Positions 53,807-62,181 of a stretch of DNA of 64,000 nucleotides are shown piece by piece. The position numbers and the translations under genes were made by a program. The stretch is from Pedobacter sp. BMA. GTDB lineage: Bacteria; Bacteroidota; Bacteroidia; Sphingobacteriales; Sphingobacteriaceae. The notes below the pieces were generated by a model. That model saw only the letters and a list, made by a program, of their open reading frames with translations. It had not been told where the DNA came from and did no database searches. How positions within the stretch are numbered: the first letter of the stretch is position 1; every line of letters starts with the position of its first letter. Location: assembly GCF_001027745.1 (NCBI RefSeq), contig NZ_LECU01000002.1, positions 1 through 64,000 of the forward strand, written 5' to 3'.

Positions 53807-54472
53807 ATGAAATACTACGCTATAATTGTGGCCGGCGGTTCTGGTAACCGGATGCAAACCGAAACCCCAAAACAATTTCTCTTGCTAAAAAACCTTCCTG
53901 TTTTGATGCATACCATTAGAGCTTTTGCGCAAAGCCATACACAACCCAGGATATTGTTGGTTCTGAGTGCTGAACAGCAGGGATACTGGAGGAGGCTTTG
54001 TGATGAGTTTAATTTCCACATCCCACACCAGGTAATTGACGGCGGATCTGAGCGTTTCTATTCTGTAAAAAACGCGATTGAGGTGATCCCGGAAGATGCC
54101 TATGTTGCCATTCACGATGCAGTAAGACCGCTGGTGTCGAAGGAACTGATTGACAGCTGTTTTTTGCATGCTGAACATCAGGGTAATGTCATTGCCGCAG
54201 TTCAATCGAGTGACAGTGTCAGGCTGTTGCGTAATGGAAAAACTTCATCGTTAAAGCGTGATGAGATTTATCTGGTTCAAACGCCTCAGACTTTTAGTTC
54301 AGAGATTTTAAAGCGCGCCTATACACAGGATTTTGCGAGCCATTTTACTGACGATGCGAGTGTTGTGGAAGCAATAGGAGAAGAGATTAATATTATTGAA
54401 GGCGAGAGGAGCAACATCAAGATTACTTTTCCGATTGATCTGGAACTTGCAGAACTTCTTCTTAAAAAATAA
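53807..54472 (+). CDS. ispD: 2-C-methyl-D-erythritol 4-phosphate cytidylyltransferase
   Basis: From the ATG at 53807 the protein is 221 residues, the usual length for IspD. It has the CTP-binding IIVAGGSGNRMQTETPKQF, AIHDAVRPLVS and FTDDASVVEAIGEEINIIEG motifs. It makes CDP-methylerythritol in the MEP isoprenoid pathway. The frame runs back to 53765, with an alternative ATG at 53804, but the earlier residues come from the inverted repeat. Separation from queA is about 84 bases. Confidence 0.92.
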   Translation: MKYYAIIVAGGSGNRMQTETPKQFLLLKNLPVLMHTIRAFAQSHTQPRILLVLSAEQQGYWRRLCDEFNFHIPHQVIDGGSERFYSVKNAIEVIPEDAYVAIHDAVRPLVSKELIDSCFLHAEHQGNVIAAVQSSDSVRLLRNGKTSSLKRDEIYLVQTPQTFSSEILKRAYTQDFASHFTDDASVVEAIGEEINIIEGERSNIKITFPIDLELAELLLKK

Positions 54473-54476
54473 AAAG

Positions 54477-54512
54477 AAAAGGTGTCCTGATCATCAGAAC
54501 ACCCTTTCTAAT
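54477..54512. terminator. Bidirectional terminator between ispD and a small membrane protein gene
   Basis: GGTGTCCTGAT and ATCAGAACACC pair with one mismatch. The A-rich left flank makes a T-run on the minus strand (TTTTCTTTTT), so it fits the convergent genes. Confidence 0.7.
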
Positions 54513-54567
54513 TCATCATTTGTAAAGCCATGCTTTCGAAAATGATGAATGTTTGCTTAAATATATC

Positions 54568-54726
54568 TTAAGCAGCCCTGCCGATGACTTTCAGCAAAAT
54601 AGCTATAACTGCGATTACTAATAGCACGTGGATGATGTTACCTACATCTCCGAATCCGTGGAACAAAAATCCTATAACCCATAGTATTACCAATACTACC
54701 GCTACTAAATACAATAAATTTCCCAT
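54568..54726 (-). CDS. Small lmo0937/DUF5670-like membrane protein
   Basis: The 52-residue frame begins MGNLLYLVAVVLVILWVIGF and ends LLKVIGRAA, with two hydrophobic helices separated by FHGFGDVGNIIH. This is the pattern of the lmo0937-type small membrane proteins (DUF5670), which are widespread and of unknown function. The frame begins with ATG and is clean. It is followed by a bidirectional terminator. Confidence 0.8.
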   Translation of the reverse strand: MGNLLYLVAVVLVILWVIGFLFHGFGDVGNIIHVLLVIAVIAILLKVIGRAA

Positions 54727-54792
54727 AGTGTTAATTTTTAAGTAAATGTTGATGTAGTAACAGTATGGTGCAGTATTTTGTTTAAAAAATGT

Positions 54793-54824
54793 AAAAAAAA
54801 ACCGCTCAACGTTTGCTGAGCGGT
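54793..54824 (-). terminator. Terminator after the DUF2795 gene
   Basis: CCGCTCA and TGAGCGG form a 7-bp stem with an 8-base loop; on the minus strand it is followed by a long T-run (TTTTTTTTT). Confidence 0.8.
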
Positions 54825-54842
54825 CTTTATCTTTTTAGATTT

Positions 54843-55064
54843 TTAATATTCATCCTCGTTAAAAAAGAAATCTTCTTTAGTTGGATAATCAGGCCAGATT
54901 TCCTCAATAGTTTCATAAGGCTCGCCATCATCTTCTAATGCCTGTAAGTTTTCAATAACCTCTACCGGTGCACCAGAACGGATACCATAATCAATTAATT
55001 CGTCTTTAGTTGCAGGCCATGGTGCGTCTTCCAGGTGCGATGCTAATTCTAATGTCCAATACAT
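54843..55064 (-). CDS. DUF2795-family protein
   Basis: This 73-residue protein is acidic and opens MYWTLELASHLEDAPWPATK, followed by DELIDYGIRSGAPVEVIENL and LEDDGEPYETIEEIWPDYP, which is the pattern I know for the Bacteroidota DUF2795 family. The function is unknown. It has no signal or membrane segment. It lies 85 bases after the adenosyltransferase gene and ends at a terminator. Confidence 0.8.
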   Translation of the reverse strand: MYWTLELASHLEDAPWPATKDELIDYGIRSGAPVEVIENLQALEDDGEPYETIEEIWPDYPTKEDFFFNEDEY

Positions 55065-55149
55065 ATCTTTAATTCAGTTAAATTTTTATTCTTAACTATG
55101 CGCAAAGTATATTAAAATATTTGAGCAAAGCAAAATTATTTTTCCACTA

Positions 55150-55698
55150 TTAAACACGGGGAATCCAAATGTTTTCTTCCACGTTGAAATCCTTTGTCAG
55201 TTTTCGTGCCAGAACAAATAAATAATCGCTCAGGCGATTCAGATAAACTGTTATACGCTCATCTACAAAGGTATTTTCTGCCAGTTGAGTTGTTAGTCTT
55301 TCTGCCCGCCTGCAGACACATCTGGCAATATGACAATATGAAACGACACTATTGCCACCTGGCAGAACGAAATGTTTCAATACTGGCAGTATTTCATTCA
55401 TCGCGTCCATCTCTTTTTCCAGCAGTTCGACATCCGAATCATGTAAATCGGGTAGTTTCATTTTTGATTTTTCCGGATCTGCTGCTAAAGAGGCACCTAC
55501 TGTAAATAAGCGGTCTTGTATTTCTTTTAGGAGCTGTCTGGAGTGTGAATCAATTTCCTGGCTCATGATTAATCCTATATAGGAATTTAATTCATCAACG
55601 GTGCCATACGTTTCAATGCGTAAATGATATTTCGGTACACGCGTGCCACCGATTAATGAAGTTTGACCTTTGTCTCCGGTTTTGGTATAGATTTTCAT
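55150..55698 (-). CDS. Cob(I)yrinic acid a,c-diamide adenosyltransferase (PduO type)
   Basis: From the ATG at 55698 the protein is 182 residues. [16 protein letters not shown] binds [13 protein letters not shown] and [13 protein letters not shown] are the PduO-type signatures. It adds the adenosyl group to cobalamin. No other cobalamin genes are nearby. Its ATG overlaps the stop of the ABC ATPase gene (ATGA, 4 bases), so the two are translationally coupled although functionally unrelated in appearance. Confidence 0.92.
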   Translation of the reverse strand: MKIYTKTGDKGQTSLIGGTRVPKYHLRIETYGTVDELNSYIGLIMSQEIDSHSRQLLKEIQDRLFTVGASLAADPEKSKMKLPDLHDSDVELLEKEMDAMNEILPVLKHFVLPGGNSVVSYCHIARCVCRRAERLTTQLAENTFVDERITVYLNRLSDYLFVLARKLTKDFNVEENIWIPRV

Positions 55699-56453
55699 GA
55701 TATCTTTTCCCAATCACTACCGCTCTCTTTTAAGGCTTGTAATCGTGGTGAGACGTTTTTAACATCTGTATTGATGTAGTCGTTTTCGATCAGGCCATCC
55801 CGCATCCGAACAATCCGATGTGCATGTTGAGCGATATCTTCCTCATGCGTAACCAGGATAATGGTATTTCCCTTGCTGTGAATTTCCTCCAGTAAGCCCA
55901 TGATCTCGATTGAAGTCTTGGTATCAAGATTTCCGGTAGGCTCATCGGCAAGAATTATAGATGGATCGTTAATTAGTGCACGCGCAACTGCTACACGCTG
56001 GCGCTGACCTCCGGACAGTTCATTGGGTTTGTGATCCATCCGGTTGCCTAGTCCAACATTCTGTAATGCGGTAGCGGCACGCGCTTCGCGATCTTTCTTA
56101 CTATTACCAGCATAGATCAAGGGCAGTGCTACATTATCTAGCGATGTAGAACGTGGCAATAGATTGAATGTTTGAAATACAAAACCAATTTCCTTGTTTC
56201 TTACTTCTGCTAAAGCATCATCGCTCATGCGACTAACATCTGTACCGTTGAGGATATAAGATCCGCTTGTTGGTGTATCAAGGCATCCAAGGATATTCAT
56301 TAAGGTTGATTTTCCTGAACCTGAAGGCCCCATTAAGGCAACGAATTCCCCCTTGTTAATGTCGAGTGAAACTGATTTTAAAGCATGGATAATTTCAGAT
56401 CCAATAACATATTTACGACCAATTTCTTTTATCGTGATGAGTGGTTTCTCCAT
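55695..56453 (-). CDS. ABC transporter ATP-binding protein (LolD/MacB-like)
   Basis: This 252-residue ATPase has Walker [10 protein letters not shown] near residue 42, Q-loop FQTFNLLPR, signature [15 protein letters not shown] and Walker [12 protein letters not shown], plus the H-loop LVTHEED. It belongs to the LolD/MacB/FtsE group that powers permeases of the FtsX type. A plausible partner is the permease at 51230, but they are not adjacent. It overlaps the adenosyltransferase gene by 4 bases. Confidence 0.9.
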   Translation of the reverse strand: MEKPLITIKEIGRKYVIGSEIIHALKSVSLDINKGEFVALMGPSGSGKSTLMNILGCLDTPTSGSYILNGTDVSRMSDDALAEVRNKEIGFVFQTFNLLPRSTSLDNVALPLIYAGNSKKDREARAATALQNVGLGNRMDHKPNELSGGQRQRVAVARALINDPSIILADEPTGNLDTKTSIEIMGLLEEIHSKGNTIILVTHEEDIAQHAHRIVRMRDGLIENDYINTDVKNVSPRLQALKESGSDWEKIS

Positions 56454-56543
56454 GTTTTTTCTTTTTTAGACAAGGATTGCGTTTGAGATGTTACAGTATC
56501 GGGAAAAAATAGGCAATAACTGGCTTGGAATGTGCATACTGGT

Positions 56544-56834
56544 TTATTTCTCAATAATTTTTGGCACCATGAAAAATGCATCACTATGTTTCGCAGCATT
56601 CTTAAGTCCGTCTGCCGTAGAAATTTCCTGCTTGACAATGTCTTCACGCCAAACGTTAGTTGCCTCATTCATGTAAACCAATGGCTTCACGTTCGCAGTA
56701 TCCAATTCATTTAGCTTTTCCATAAAGGATAAAATTTTATTCATTTCTGGAATGAGCGTATCGACCTGGTTATCATCAACATGAATTCTGGCTAAATCGG
56801 CTATTTTGTGAATGGTTTTTGCGTCTAAATTCAT
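56544..56834 (-). CDS. gatC: Aspartyl/glutamyl-tRNA amidotransferase subunit C
   Basis: This 96-residue protein has the GatC pattern KIADLARIHVDDNQ, LIPEMNKILSFMEKLNELDTANVKPL and VKQEISTADGLKNA. It stabilises GatAB, which converts Glu-tRNA-Gln or Asp-tRNA-Asn to the correct amide. gatA and gatB are not in the window. Its start overlaps the acyltransferase stop by 4 bases (ATGA). Confidence 0.92.
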   Translation of the reverse strand: MNLDAKTIHKIADLARIHVDDNQVDTLIPEMNKILSFMEKLNELDTANVKPLVYMNEATNVWREDIVKQEISTADGLKNAAKHSDAFFMVPKIIEK

Positions 56835-57559
56835 AATATCAGTTTACTTTCGATTAAATGGAATACCTGTTCTTTTAATATATCAGCGTCATCAATTGCC
56901 AGGGCAGCTGTGTTGATGGGTTTGTGAATGTAAATATCGCAAATTCCGGGCTTACTTCCATATTTAGATCCGTCGTCCCAGTTAATTTTCCATACGTTGG
57001 TAATGCTAACCGGAACCAGTGGAATATTTTTATCAATTGCGAGCCGGAAAGGTCCGTTCTTGAACTCACCAAGTTTGGGAGGATAATGATCATCAATTTT
57101 GCCCTCCGGAAAAATAATCAGGCTCATCCCCTTTTCCAGGTTTTCTCCCGCCTTTTTAAAAGCCCTGAATGCTGAGATTTTACTTTCCCTGTTTACCGAT
57201 ATATCGATGGTTTTAAAAAAAATACTCAATACCGGATTTTTCAGCAACTCATCCTTGCCCATAAAATGATATCTTCCTGAGCACATGATACAAAAAACCA
57301 TGATATCCAGATTGGAAGTGTGATTGGCGCAATAAATATATGTTTGCTTGTTGTTCAACCTTTCTTCAAACGTGTAGATAAATATTACTCCGGAGAAGAG
57401 GCTGCATAAAAAACTGTTTAATTTTCTGCAAAAATTTAGTGCGCTGTAGTACTTTTCGTTACGGGAGGTAAGATAGTAGAGCGGATAAAGCAGTGCAAAG
57501 AAAAATATAATCCAAAAAAGGAACCATACCCTGTGTGCCTGGCGTAAAAAATTAATCAT
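56831..57559 (-). CDS. plsC: 1-acyl-sn-glycerol-3-phosphate acyltransferase
   Basis: From the ATG at 57559 the protein is 242 residues, with an N-terminal hydrophobic segment, the catalytic NHTSNLD (H-x4-D) near residue 76 and the substrate-binding FPEGKI. It should place the second acyl chain on lysophosphatidic acid at the inner membrane. An extension to 57625 lacks family support. It is coupled to gatC. The start follows a region with no strong promoter match. Confidence 0.88.
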   Translation of the reverse strand: MINFLRQAHRVWFLFWIIFFFALLYPLYYLTSRNEKYYSALNFCRKLNSFLCSLFSGVIFIYTFEERLNNKQTYIYCANHTSNLDIMVFCIMCSGRYHFMGKDELLKNPVLSIFFKTIDISVNRESKISAFRAFKKAGENLEKGMSLIIFPEGKIDDHYPPKLGEFKNGPFRLAIDKNIPLVPVSITNVWKINWDDGSKYGSKPGICDIYIHKPINTAALAIDDADILKEQVFHLIESKLIL

Positions 57560-57741
57560 AGATGTATCAAAATTATAAAATAGGGTGACAATATCAATTT
57601 TAACGGCGTATATTTTTAACGGCATGGTTTCCCGGGACAGAAAAATGAATATTTTGATTTGCTTCGCTTAAGGTGCACATTCATATTAAATTGCGCACAA
57701 AATGTGCATTGCATGCAATTTATTTTTAATTTCGTGCCATT

Positions 57742-58740
57742 ATGAAAGAAACAGTGGTGAGTGGCATCAGGCCGACAGGAAAGCTACATTTAGGAAATTA
57801 TTTTGGTGCAGTAACCAACTTTGTAAAAATGCAGTATGATTATAACTGCTATTTTTTTATTGCAGATCTTCATTCGTTAACCACTCACCCAACCCCTGGC
57901 GATTTGCACGGTTACGTGCGCCACGTTTTGGTAGAATATTTAGCTTGCGGAATAAATCCGGAGGAAACAACCATTTATGTTCAATCTGATGTGCCGGAAG
58001 TTTCAGAATTGTATCTATATCTTAATATGAATGCTTATCTCGGTGAGCTGGAAAGAAGTGCCTCGTTTAAAGAAAAAATAAGGTCGAACCCCGATAATGT
58101 TAATGCTGGTTTATTAACCTACCCAACACTCATGGCTGCAGATATACTGATTCACCGGGCAACTAAAGTCCCAGTTGGAAAAGATCAGGAGCAGCATCTG
58201 GAGATGACGCGTAATTTCGGTAACCGTTTTAACAGAATGTATCAATCAGATTTTTTTCCTGAATCTTTTGCATTTAATTATGCAGAAAACCTGGTTAAGG
58301 TACCAGGATTAGAGGGAAAAGGAAAAATGAGTAAATCGGACGGCGACGGTAATTGTATTTATTTATCTGACAGTCCGGAAATTATCCGTAAGAAAGTATC
58401 AAGGGCAGTAAGTGATAGCGGCCCTACGGAAGAAAATCAGGAAAAGCCTGAAGCCATTCAGAATCTGTTTGATTTGATGAAAATTGTTTCTACACCGGAT
58501 ACCATTGAGCATTTCGACGGTTTGTACAATAAAATGCAGATCCGTTATGGCGATATGAAAAAGCAACTCGCCGAAGATATGATTGTATTCAATTCGCCAA
58601 TAAGAGAGCGTATAGAAGAGCTTTCGAAAGATGAATTATACTTACGGCAGGTTGCTAAACATGGTGCTTTAAAAGCACGTGAAAGTGCACAAAAGACAAT
58701 AAGGGAAGTTCGCAGTTTAATCGGATTTAAAAGTTTTTAA
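57742..58740 (+). CDS. trpS: Tryptophanyl-tRNA synthetase
   Basis: This 332-residue class I synthetase has the HIGH-like GKLHLGNYFG (TGKLHLGNY), the KMSKS loop KGKMSKSDGDG and VPVGKDQEQHLEMTR. It charges tRNA-Trp. A near-consensus -7 box (TAATTTCG) lies about 57727-57734. Length is normal. Confidence 0.96.
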   Translation: MKETVVSGIRPTGKLHLGNYFGAVTNFVKMQYDYNCYFFIADLHSLTTHPTPGDLHGYVRHVLVEYLACGINPEETTIYVQSDVPEVSELYLYLNMNAYLGELERSASFKEKIRSNPDNVNAGLLTYPTLMAADILIHRATKVPVGKDQEQHLEMTRNFGNRFNRMYQSDFFPESFAFNYAENLVKVPGLEGKGKMSKSDGDGNCIYLSDSPEIIRKKVSRAVSDSGPTEENQEKPEAIQNLFDLMKIVSTPDTIEHFDGLYNKMQIRYGDMKKQLAEDMIVFNSPIRERIEELSKDELYLRQVAKHGALKARESAQKTIREVRSLIGFKSF

Positions 58741-58828
58741 TCAACAACAATTGATTTGAGGTGTTAGGTGATCCATTTGAAGCCATAAGCCTTTCTATTC
58801 TCTTACTTCAAATCTCATATCAAAAAAC

Positions 58829-59443
58829 ATGCACATAGCAATCGTAGGAAACATTGGCGCTGGCAAAACTACCTTAACAGGTTTGCTGGCCAAAAATTAT
58901 GGATGGGAAGCTTTGTACGAAGCTGTGGACAACAACCCCTATCTGGAAGACTTTTATGGCGATATGAAACGCTGGAGCTTTAATCTTCAGATTTACTTTC
59001 TAAATAGTCGCTTCCAGCAAATTACCGATATTGAAGTGAATAAACGCAATGTTATTCAGGATAGGACAATTTATGAGGATGCGCATATCTTCGCTGAAAA
59101 CCTACATGATATGGCGCTGATGACCACACGTGATCATGATAATTACCGGGCTATTTTTGATAACATTACTTCGTTTATTAAACCTCCGGATCTATTGGTT
59201 TACCTAAGAGCCTCTGTCCCAACCCTGGTTAATAACATTCAACGTCGAGGCCGGGAATATGAAGCGGGCATACGGATCGATTATCTTTCGAAACTAAACG
59301 AAAAATATGAAGCCTGGATAAAAGGTTATAACCTGGGCAAACTTTTGATTCTTGATAAAGATAAACTGGATTTTACCAATAATCCGGAAGATTTGGGAAC
59401 AGTAATCCAGTCTATTGAAGCTGAGATAAACGGATTGTTTTAA
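58829..59443 (+). CDS. Deoxynucleoside kinase
   Basis: This 204-residue protein belongs to the dNK/dGK-dCK family: P-loop GNIGAGKTT near residue 7, EAVDNNPYL substrate loop, DRTIYEDAHIF (catalytic Asp-Arg) and LID segment RRGREYEAGI. It phosphorylates deoxynucleosides in nucleotide salvage; base preference is not predictable here. It is followed 19 bases later by kdsB. Confidence 0.92.
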   Translation: MHIAIVGNIGAGKTTLTGLLAKNYGWEALYEAVDNNPYLEDFYGDMKRWSFNLQIYFLNSRFQQITDIEVNKRNVIQDRTIYEDAHIFAENLHDMALMTTRDHDNYRAIFDNITSFIKPPDLLVYLRASVPTLVNNIQRRGREYEAGIRIDYLSKLNEKYEAWIKGYNLGKLLILDKDKLDFTNNPEDLGTVIQSIEAEINGLF

Positions 59444-59462
59444 CCAGAATTAATTACGGTAT

Positions 59463-60251
59463 ATGAGCAATAATCAGCAACAATCGGGTGATGATGAATT
59501 AAAGATCATTGGAATTATTCCTGCGCGTTATGCCTCCACCCGTTTTCCGGGAAAGCCATTGGTTGATATTGCCGGGAAAAGCATGATTCAGCGTGTTTAT
59601 GAACAAGCAGGTAAGGCAAGTAGCTTGGCAAAGGTAGTCATTGCTACTGATGACGAACGGATTGCTGAAGAAGTTAAACGGTTTGGTGGTGACTTTGTTT
59701 TTACCGCCTCACACCACCAGAGCGGAACAGATCGCTGTGCTGAAGTGATAGAAAAACTTCCTGATTTTGATATTGTAATTAATATACAGGGTGATGAGCC
59801 GTTTATCGAACCGGCTCAGATTGATTTACTAGCGAGTAGTTTTACAGATAGTAAGGTAGAACTGGCAACCTTAGTAAAACCGATCCAAAGTCAGGAAAGT
59901 ATTTATAACCCAAATAGTCCGAAAGTAGTGATCGATGTTCATGGCCGGGCGATGTATTTTAGCCGTAGTCCCATACCTTTCATCAGAAGCGGAGAGCCAG
60001 GCGTTTGGGCAGAAAAACATCAGTTCTACAAGCATATAGGTATTTATGGCTATCGTGCTGAGGCATTAAAGGCAATCACCAAACTTCCTCCATCCTCTTT
60101 GGAAATTGCAGAAAGTTTGGAGCAATTGCGCTGGATTGAAAACGGTTTTTATATACAGACGAAGATTACTGATCTGGAAACGGTTGCTATTGATACGCCT
60201 GAAGATTTAGTAAAACTAAACAAGTTACTGGAAGCTTTAAAACTCGAATAG
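59463..60251 (+). CDS. kdsB: 3-deoxy-manno-octulosonate cytidylyltransferase
   Basis: This 262-residue enzyme has GIIPARYASTRFPGKPL for nucleotide binding, VIATDDERIAEE, NIQGDEPFIEP and YKHIGIYGYR. It activates KDO to CMP-KDO for LPS core synthesis. The first 15 residues (SNNQQQSGDDEL) are a polar extension relative to the family; an internal start is not obvious. It may be cotranscribed with the deoxynucleoside kinase. Confidence 0.94.
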   Translation: MSNNQQQSGDDELKIIGIIPARYASTRFPGKPLVDIAGKSMIQRVYEQAGKASSLAKVVIATDDERIAEEVKRFGGDFVFTASHHQSGTDRCAEVIEKLPDFDIVINIQGDEPFIEPAQIDLLASSFTDSKVELATLVKPIQSQESIYNPNSPKVVIDVHGRAMYFSRSPIPFIRSGEPGVWAEKHQFYKHIGIYGYRAEALKAITKLPPSSLEIAESLEQLRWIENGFYIQTKITDLETVAIDTPEDLVKLNKLLEALKLE

Positions 60252-60374
60252 TTATGAATAATCCCCTCTGGCAACAGCATCACAAGGGTTATGTCGACTT
60301 TCAGTGGTGGTTGTCAATTGGTTATTCTTTTTGAATATCGTCCATATAAATCCTTAAAATTTGTATTTTCGGCT

Positions 60375-60917
60375 ATGAGAAATCTGGTATTCTTTATTGT
60401 TGCTTCTGTTTTTCTTTTATCTGCCTGTCAATCCCCGTCAGATAAGAAAGATCCATCTGTTGAGTTTAAAAACGTAAACCAAATCGTTACCAAATCATTT
60501 TCGAATCTGAATGTACCCGATACCTTTAAAATTGAGCTAACCGGGAGAAAACCAGAGGACATGGTATTGAATTTTACGATCAAAAATGCTTCTGGTCAGG
60601 AGTTATATAATGCAAAACTGAAAGGAACTGATTTGTTAGGCAGTACTGATCCGAATTTAGATTTAACTAAAGAAAAAGATCAGGTTATATTCTTAAAAAC
60701 GATTGCGGATGATTTTTTTTCGGAAGATAATTTTCTTGAGCCTGCTGTGATGCCTGAAGATAAACCGGATAACTATGTTCCTGATAAGGCACTTTATGAA
60801 GAGTTGAAGAAAACAGGTTTGAATGGCTTTAAATACCGGTTAGGTAAAGAGAATAACATTTACATTGCCTGGAGTGAAAAGGAAAAGAAAGTAAAAATCT
60901 ATTATAATTGCTGTTGA
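60375..60917 (+). CDS. Putative lipoprotein of unknown function
   Basis: From the ATG at 60375 the protein is 180 residues, opens with a lipoprotein signal (MRNLVFFIVASVFLLSAC), and has a mature beta-like middle (DTFKIELTGRKPEDMVLNFTIKN). The frame runs back to 60291, but only the 60375 start gives a signal. I do not recognise the family. It should be anchored in a membrane. It precedes the two CPLD-tail proteins on the same strand. Confidence 0.75.
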   Translation: MRNLVFFIVASVFLLSACQSPSDKKDPSVEFKNVNQIVTKSFSNLNVPDTFKIELTGRKPEDMVLNFTIKNASGQELYNAKLKGTDLLGSTDPNLDLTKEKDQVIFLKTIADDFFSEDNFLEPAVMPEDKPDNYVPDKALYEELKKTGLNGFKYRLGKENNIYIAWSEKEKKVKIYYNCC

Positions 60918-61040
60918 AAAATTTGATTTAAAAATTTCCTGTTATTAATTGAAAAGCCTACTTTTACGCTAATCAAATCGTCTTAGTCTTCGGACTGAAC
61001 TCCCCTATTGTTGTAAAACCATCCCTTTTTATAATTTTTT

Positions 61041-61511
61041 ATGAAAAGGATATTTTTATTACTATTTGTTTCTTCCATTTTTATTGTGCAGTCTTTTGCG
61101 CAGACTGGTTGTGTTATCGTTAGCGATAATGGTATTTGTTGCAGTACCGGAAGCAATTTTTACCTCACAGCTACCACTACGCGAAGCTATGTTAATAATA
61201 ACCCAACATATAATCCAAGTAAATCAGGTGGTGTGTGTAACACCTCTACCACTACTGTTAACGCAGATGGGAAAATAGTACAATACACCAACGGTATACG
61301 TGTCGATCCAGATGCGTGTTACAATCCCGTGATACCGAGGTCTACTAATCGCACCTGCTATGCCAACGGTTTCTGCGGAGTCGAAATGACCTTGAACGTT
61401 GTCAGTTGTCCGCTTGATACCAATTCATGGCTATGGCTTTTTATTTCTGCAATTCTGGGGTTCGGTGTATTACGCATAATCAGCGCCCCCTATTCTGATC
61501 CAAACATTTAG
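61041..61511 (+). CDS. Secreted Cys-rich protein with C-terminal CPLD-helix tail
   Basis: This 156-residue protein has a signal peptide (MKRIFLLLFVSSIFIVQSFA). The mature part is rich in Thr, Asn and Cys (GCVIVSDNGICC and CYANGFCGVEM). The last 34 residues begin with CPLD (123-126), then a hydrophobic helix (WLWLFISAILGFGVLRI) and a short polar end. Residues before CPLD are beta-like (VEMTLNVVS). No family recognised. It shares its C-terminal layout with the next gene, 4 bases downstream. Confidence 0.7.
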   Translation: MKRIFLLLFVSSIFIVQSFAQTGCVIVSDNGICCSTGSNFYLTATTTRSYVNNNPTYNPSKSGGVCNTSTTTVNADGKIVQYTNGIRVDPDACYNPVIPRSTNRTCYANGFCGVEMTLNVVSCPLDTNSWLWLFISAILGFGVLRIISAPYSDPNI

Positions 61512-61515
61512 CGTT

Positions 61516-61947
61516 ATGAAAACTCAGTGGGCTTTAATCATCCTGTTTCTGTTTTTTCGTTCTGGTGATGCATTTTCTGATGTAGTTTATGGATGTAGAT
61601 ATATGGGACGGATCTATACACACCAAATTAACATCGGAACGAGTAACCCTGAGAAATTCGATGAGCCCTATTATTTTCAATATACCAGCCCTGCATCTTG
61701 TACATCGGGAACAGACTTATTTGTATTAACCAGCGATGTTGTCGCACGTTCTGTTCCTCAGGGCGGGAGTTGCCAGGCAGAGTACATTGACAATGCATTC
61801 CAGTTAGGTGTACGCGTTTACTTCAATAATTCTAAAGTTTATCAGTGCCCTCTGGATAGCCAGGTGTTTTATCTGTTTTTGTTAACAAGCTTTACTGGGG
61901 TATTTTGTTTAAGAAAACGGAGTCATCTGCTTAGAGCCAGAAAATGA
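61516..61947 (+). CDS. Secreted protein with C-terminal CPLD-helix-basic tail
   Basis: This 143-residue protein has a signal peptide (MKTQWALIILFLFFRSGDAF) and a beta-like, Cys-containing body (VVYGCRYMGRIY; PASCTSGTDLF). The last 33 residues start with CPLD (111-114), then a helix (YLFLLTSFTGVFCL) and a basic end (RKRSHLLRARK), the layout of a C-terminal sorting tail. No family recognised. It follows the previous CPLD gene by 4 bases, so the two form a unit. Confidence 0.7.
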   Translation: MKTQWALIILFLFFRSGDAFSDVVYGCRYMGRIYTHQINIGTSNPEKFDEPYYFQYTSPASCTSGTDLFVLTSDVVARSVPQGGSCQAEYIDNAFQLGVRVYFNNSKVYQCPLDSQVFYLFLLTSFTGVFCLRKRSHLLRARK

Positions 61948-62119
61948 ACCGAAAGGCCAGGTTTAGCCTTTAAAATGCGTTGATGCCCCGTTTGAATTGA
62001 ACTAAATAACTCCTGATTTTACGATTTTGGGTTATCAGATATGTTATTATCCTGAATCACATTGCATTATCATTTTTTAATAATCTTCATTTTACCAGAG
62101 CAGAAACAACTAATTTTCC

Positions 62120-62127
62120 TACCTTTG
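62120..62127 (+). promoter_or_regulatory. -7 box for pyrG (TACCTTTG)
   Basis: TACCTTTG fits TAnnTTTG and lies 54 bases before the ATG at 62182, giving a leader of about 48 bases. The -33 element is weak. The gap 61948-62181 has no gene. Confidence 0.55.
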
Positions 62128-62181
62128 TATCCCGTACAAAAAGCAGCAATAAGAACACTTTTGCTGTAAAAAATCAAAATC

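Noticed and set aside
60254..60334. Short frame MNNPLWQQHHKGYVDFQWW... downstream of kdsB
   Set aside because: It has 26 codons, no promoter or recognisable feature, and overlaps the upstream extension of the lipoprotein gene.
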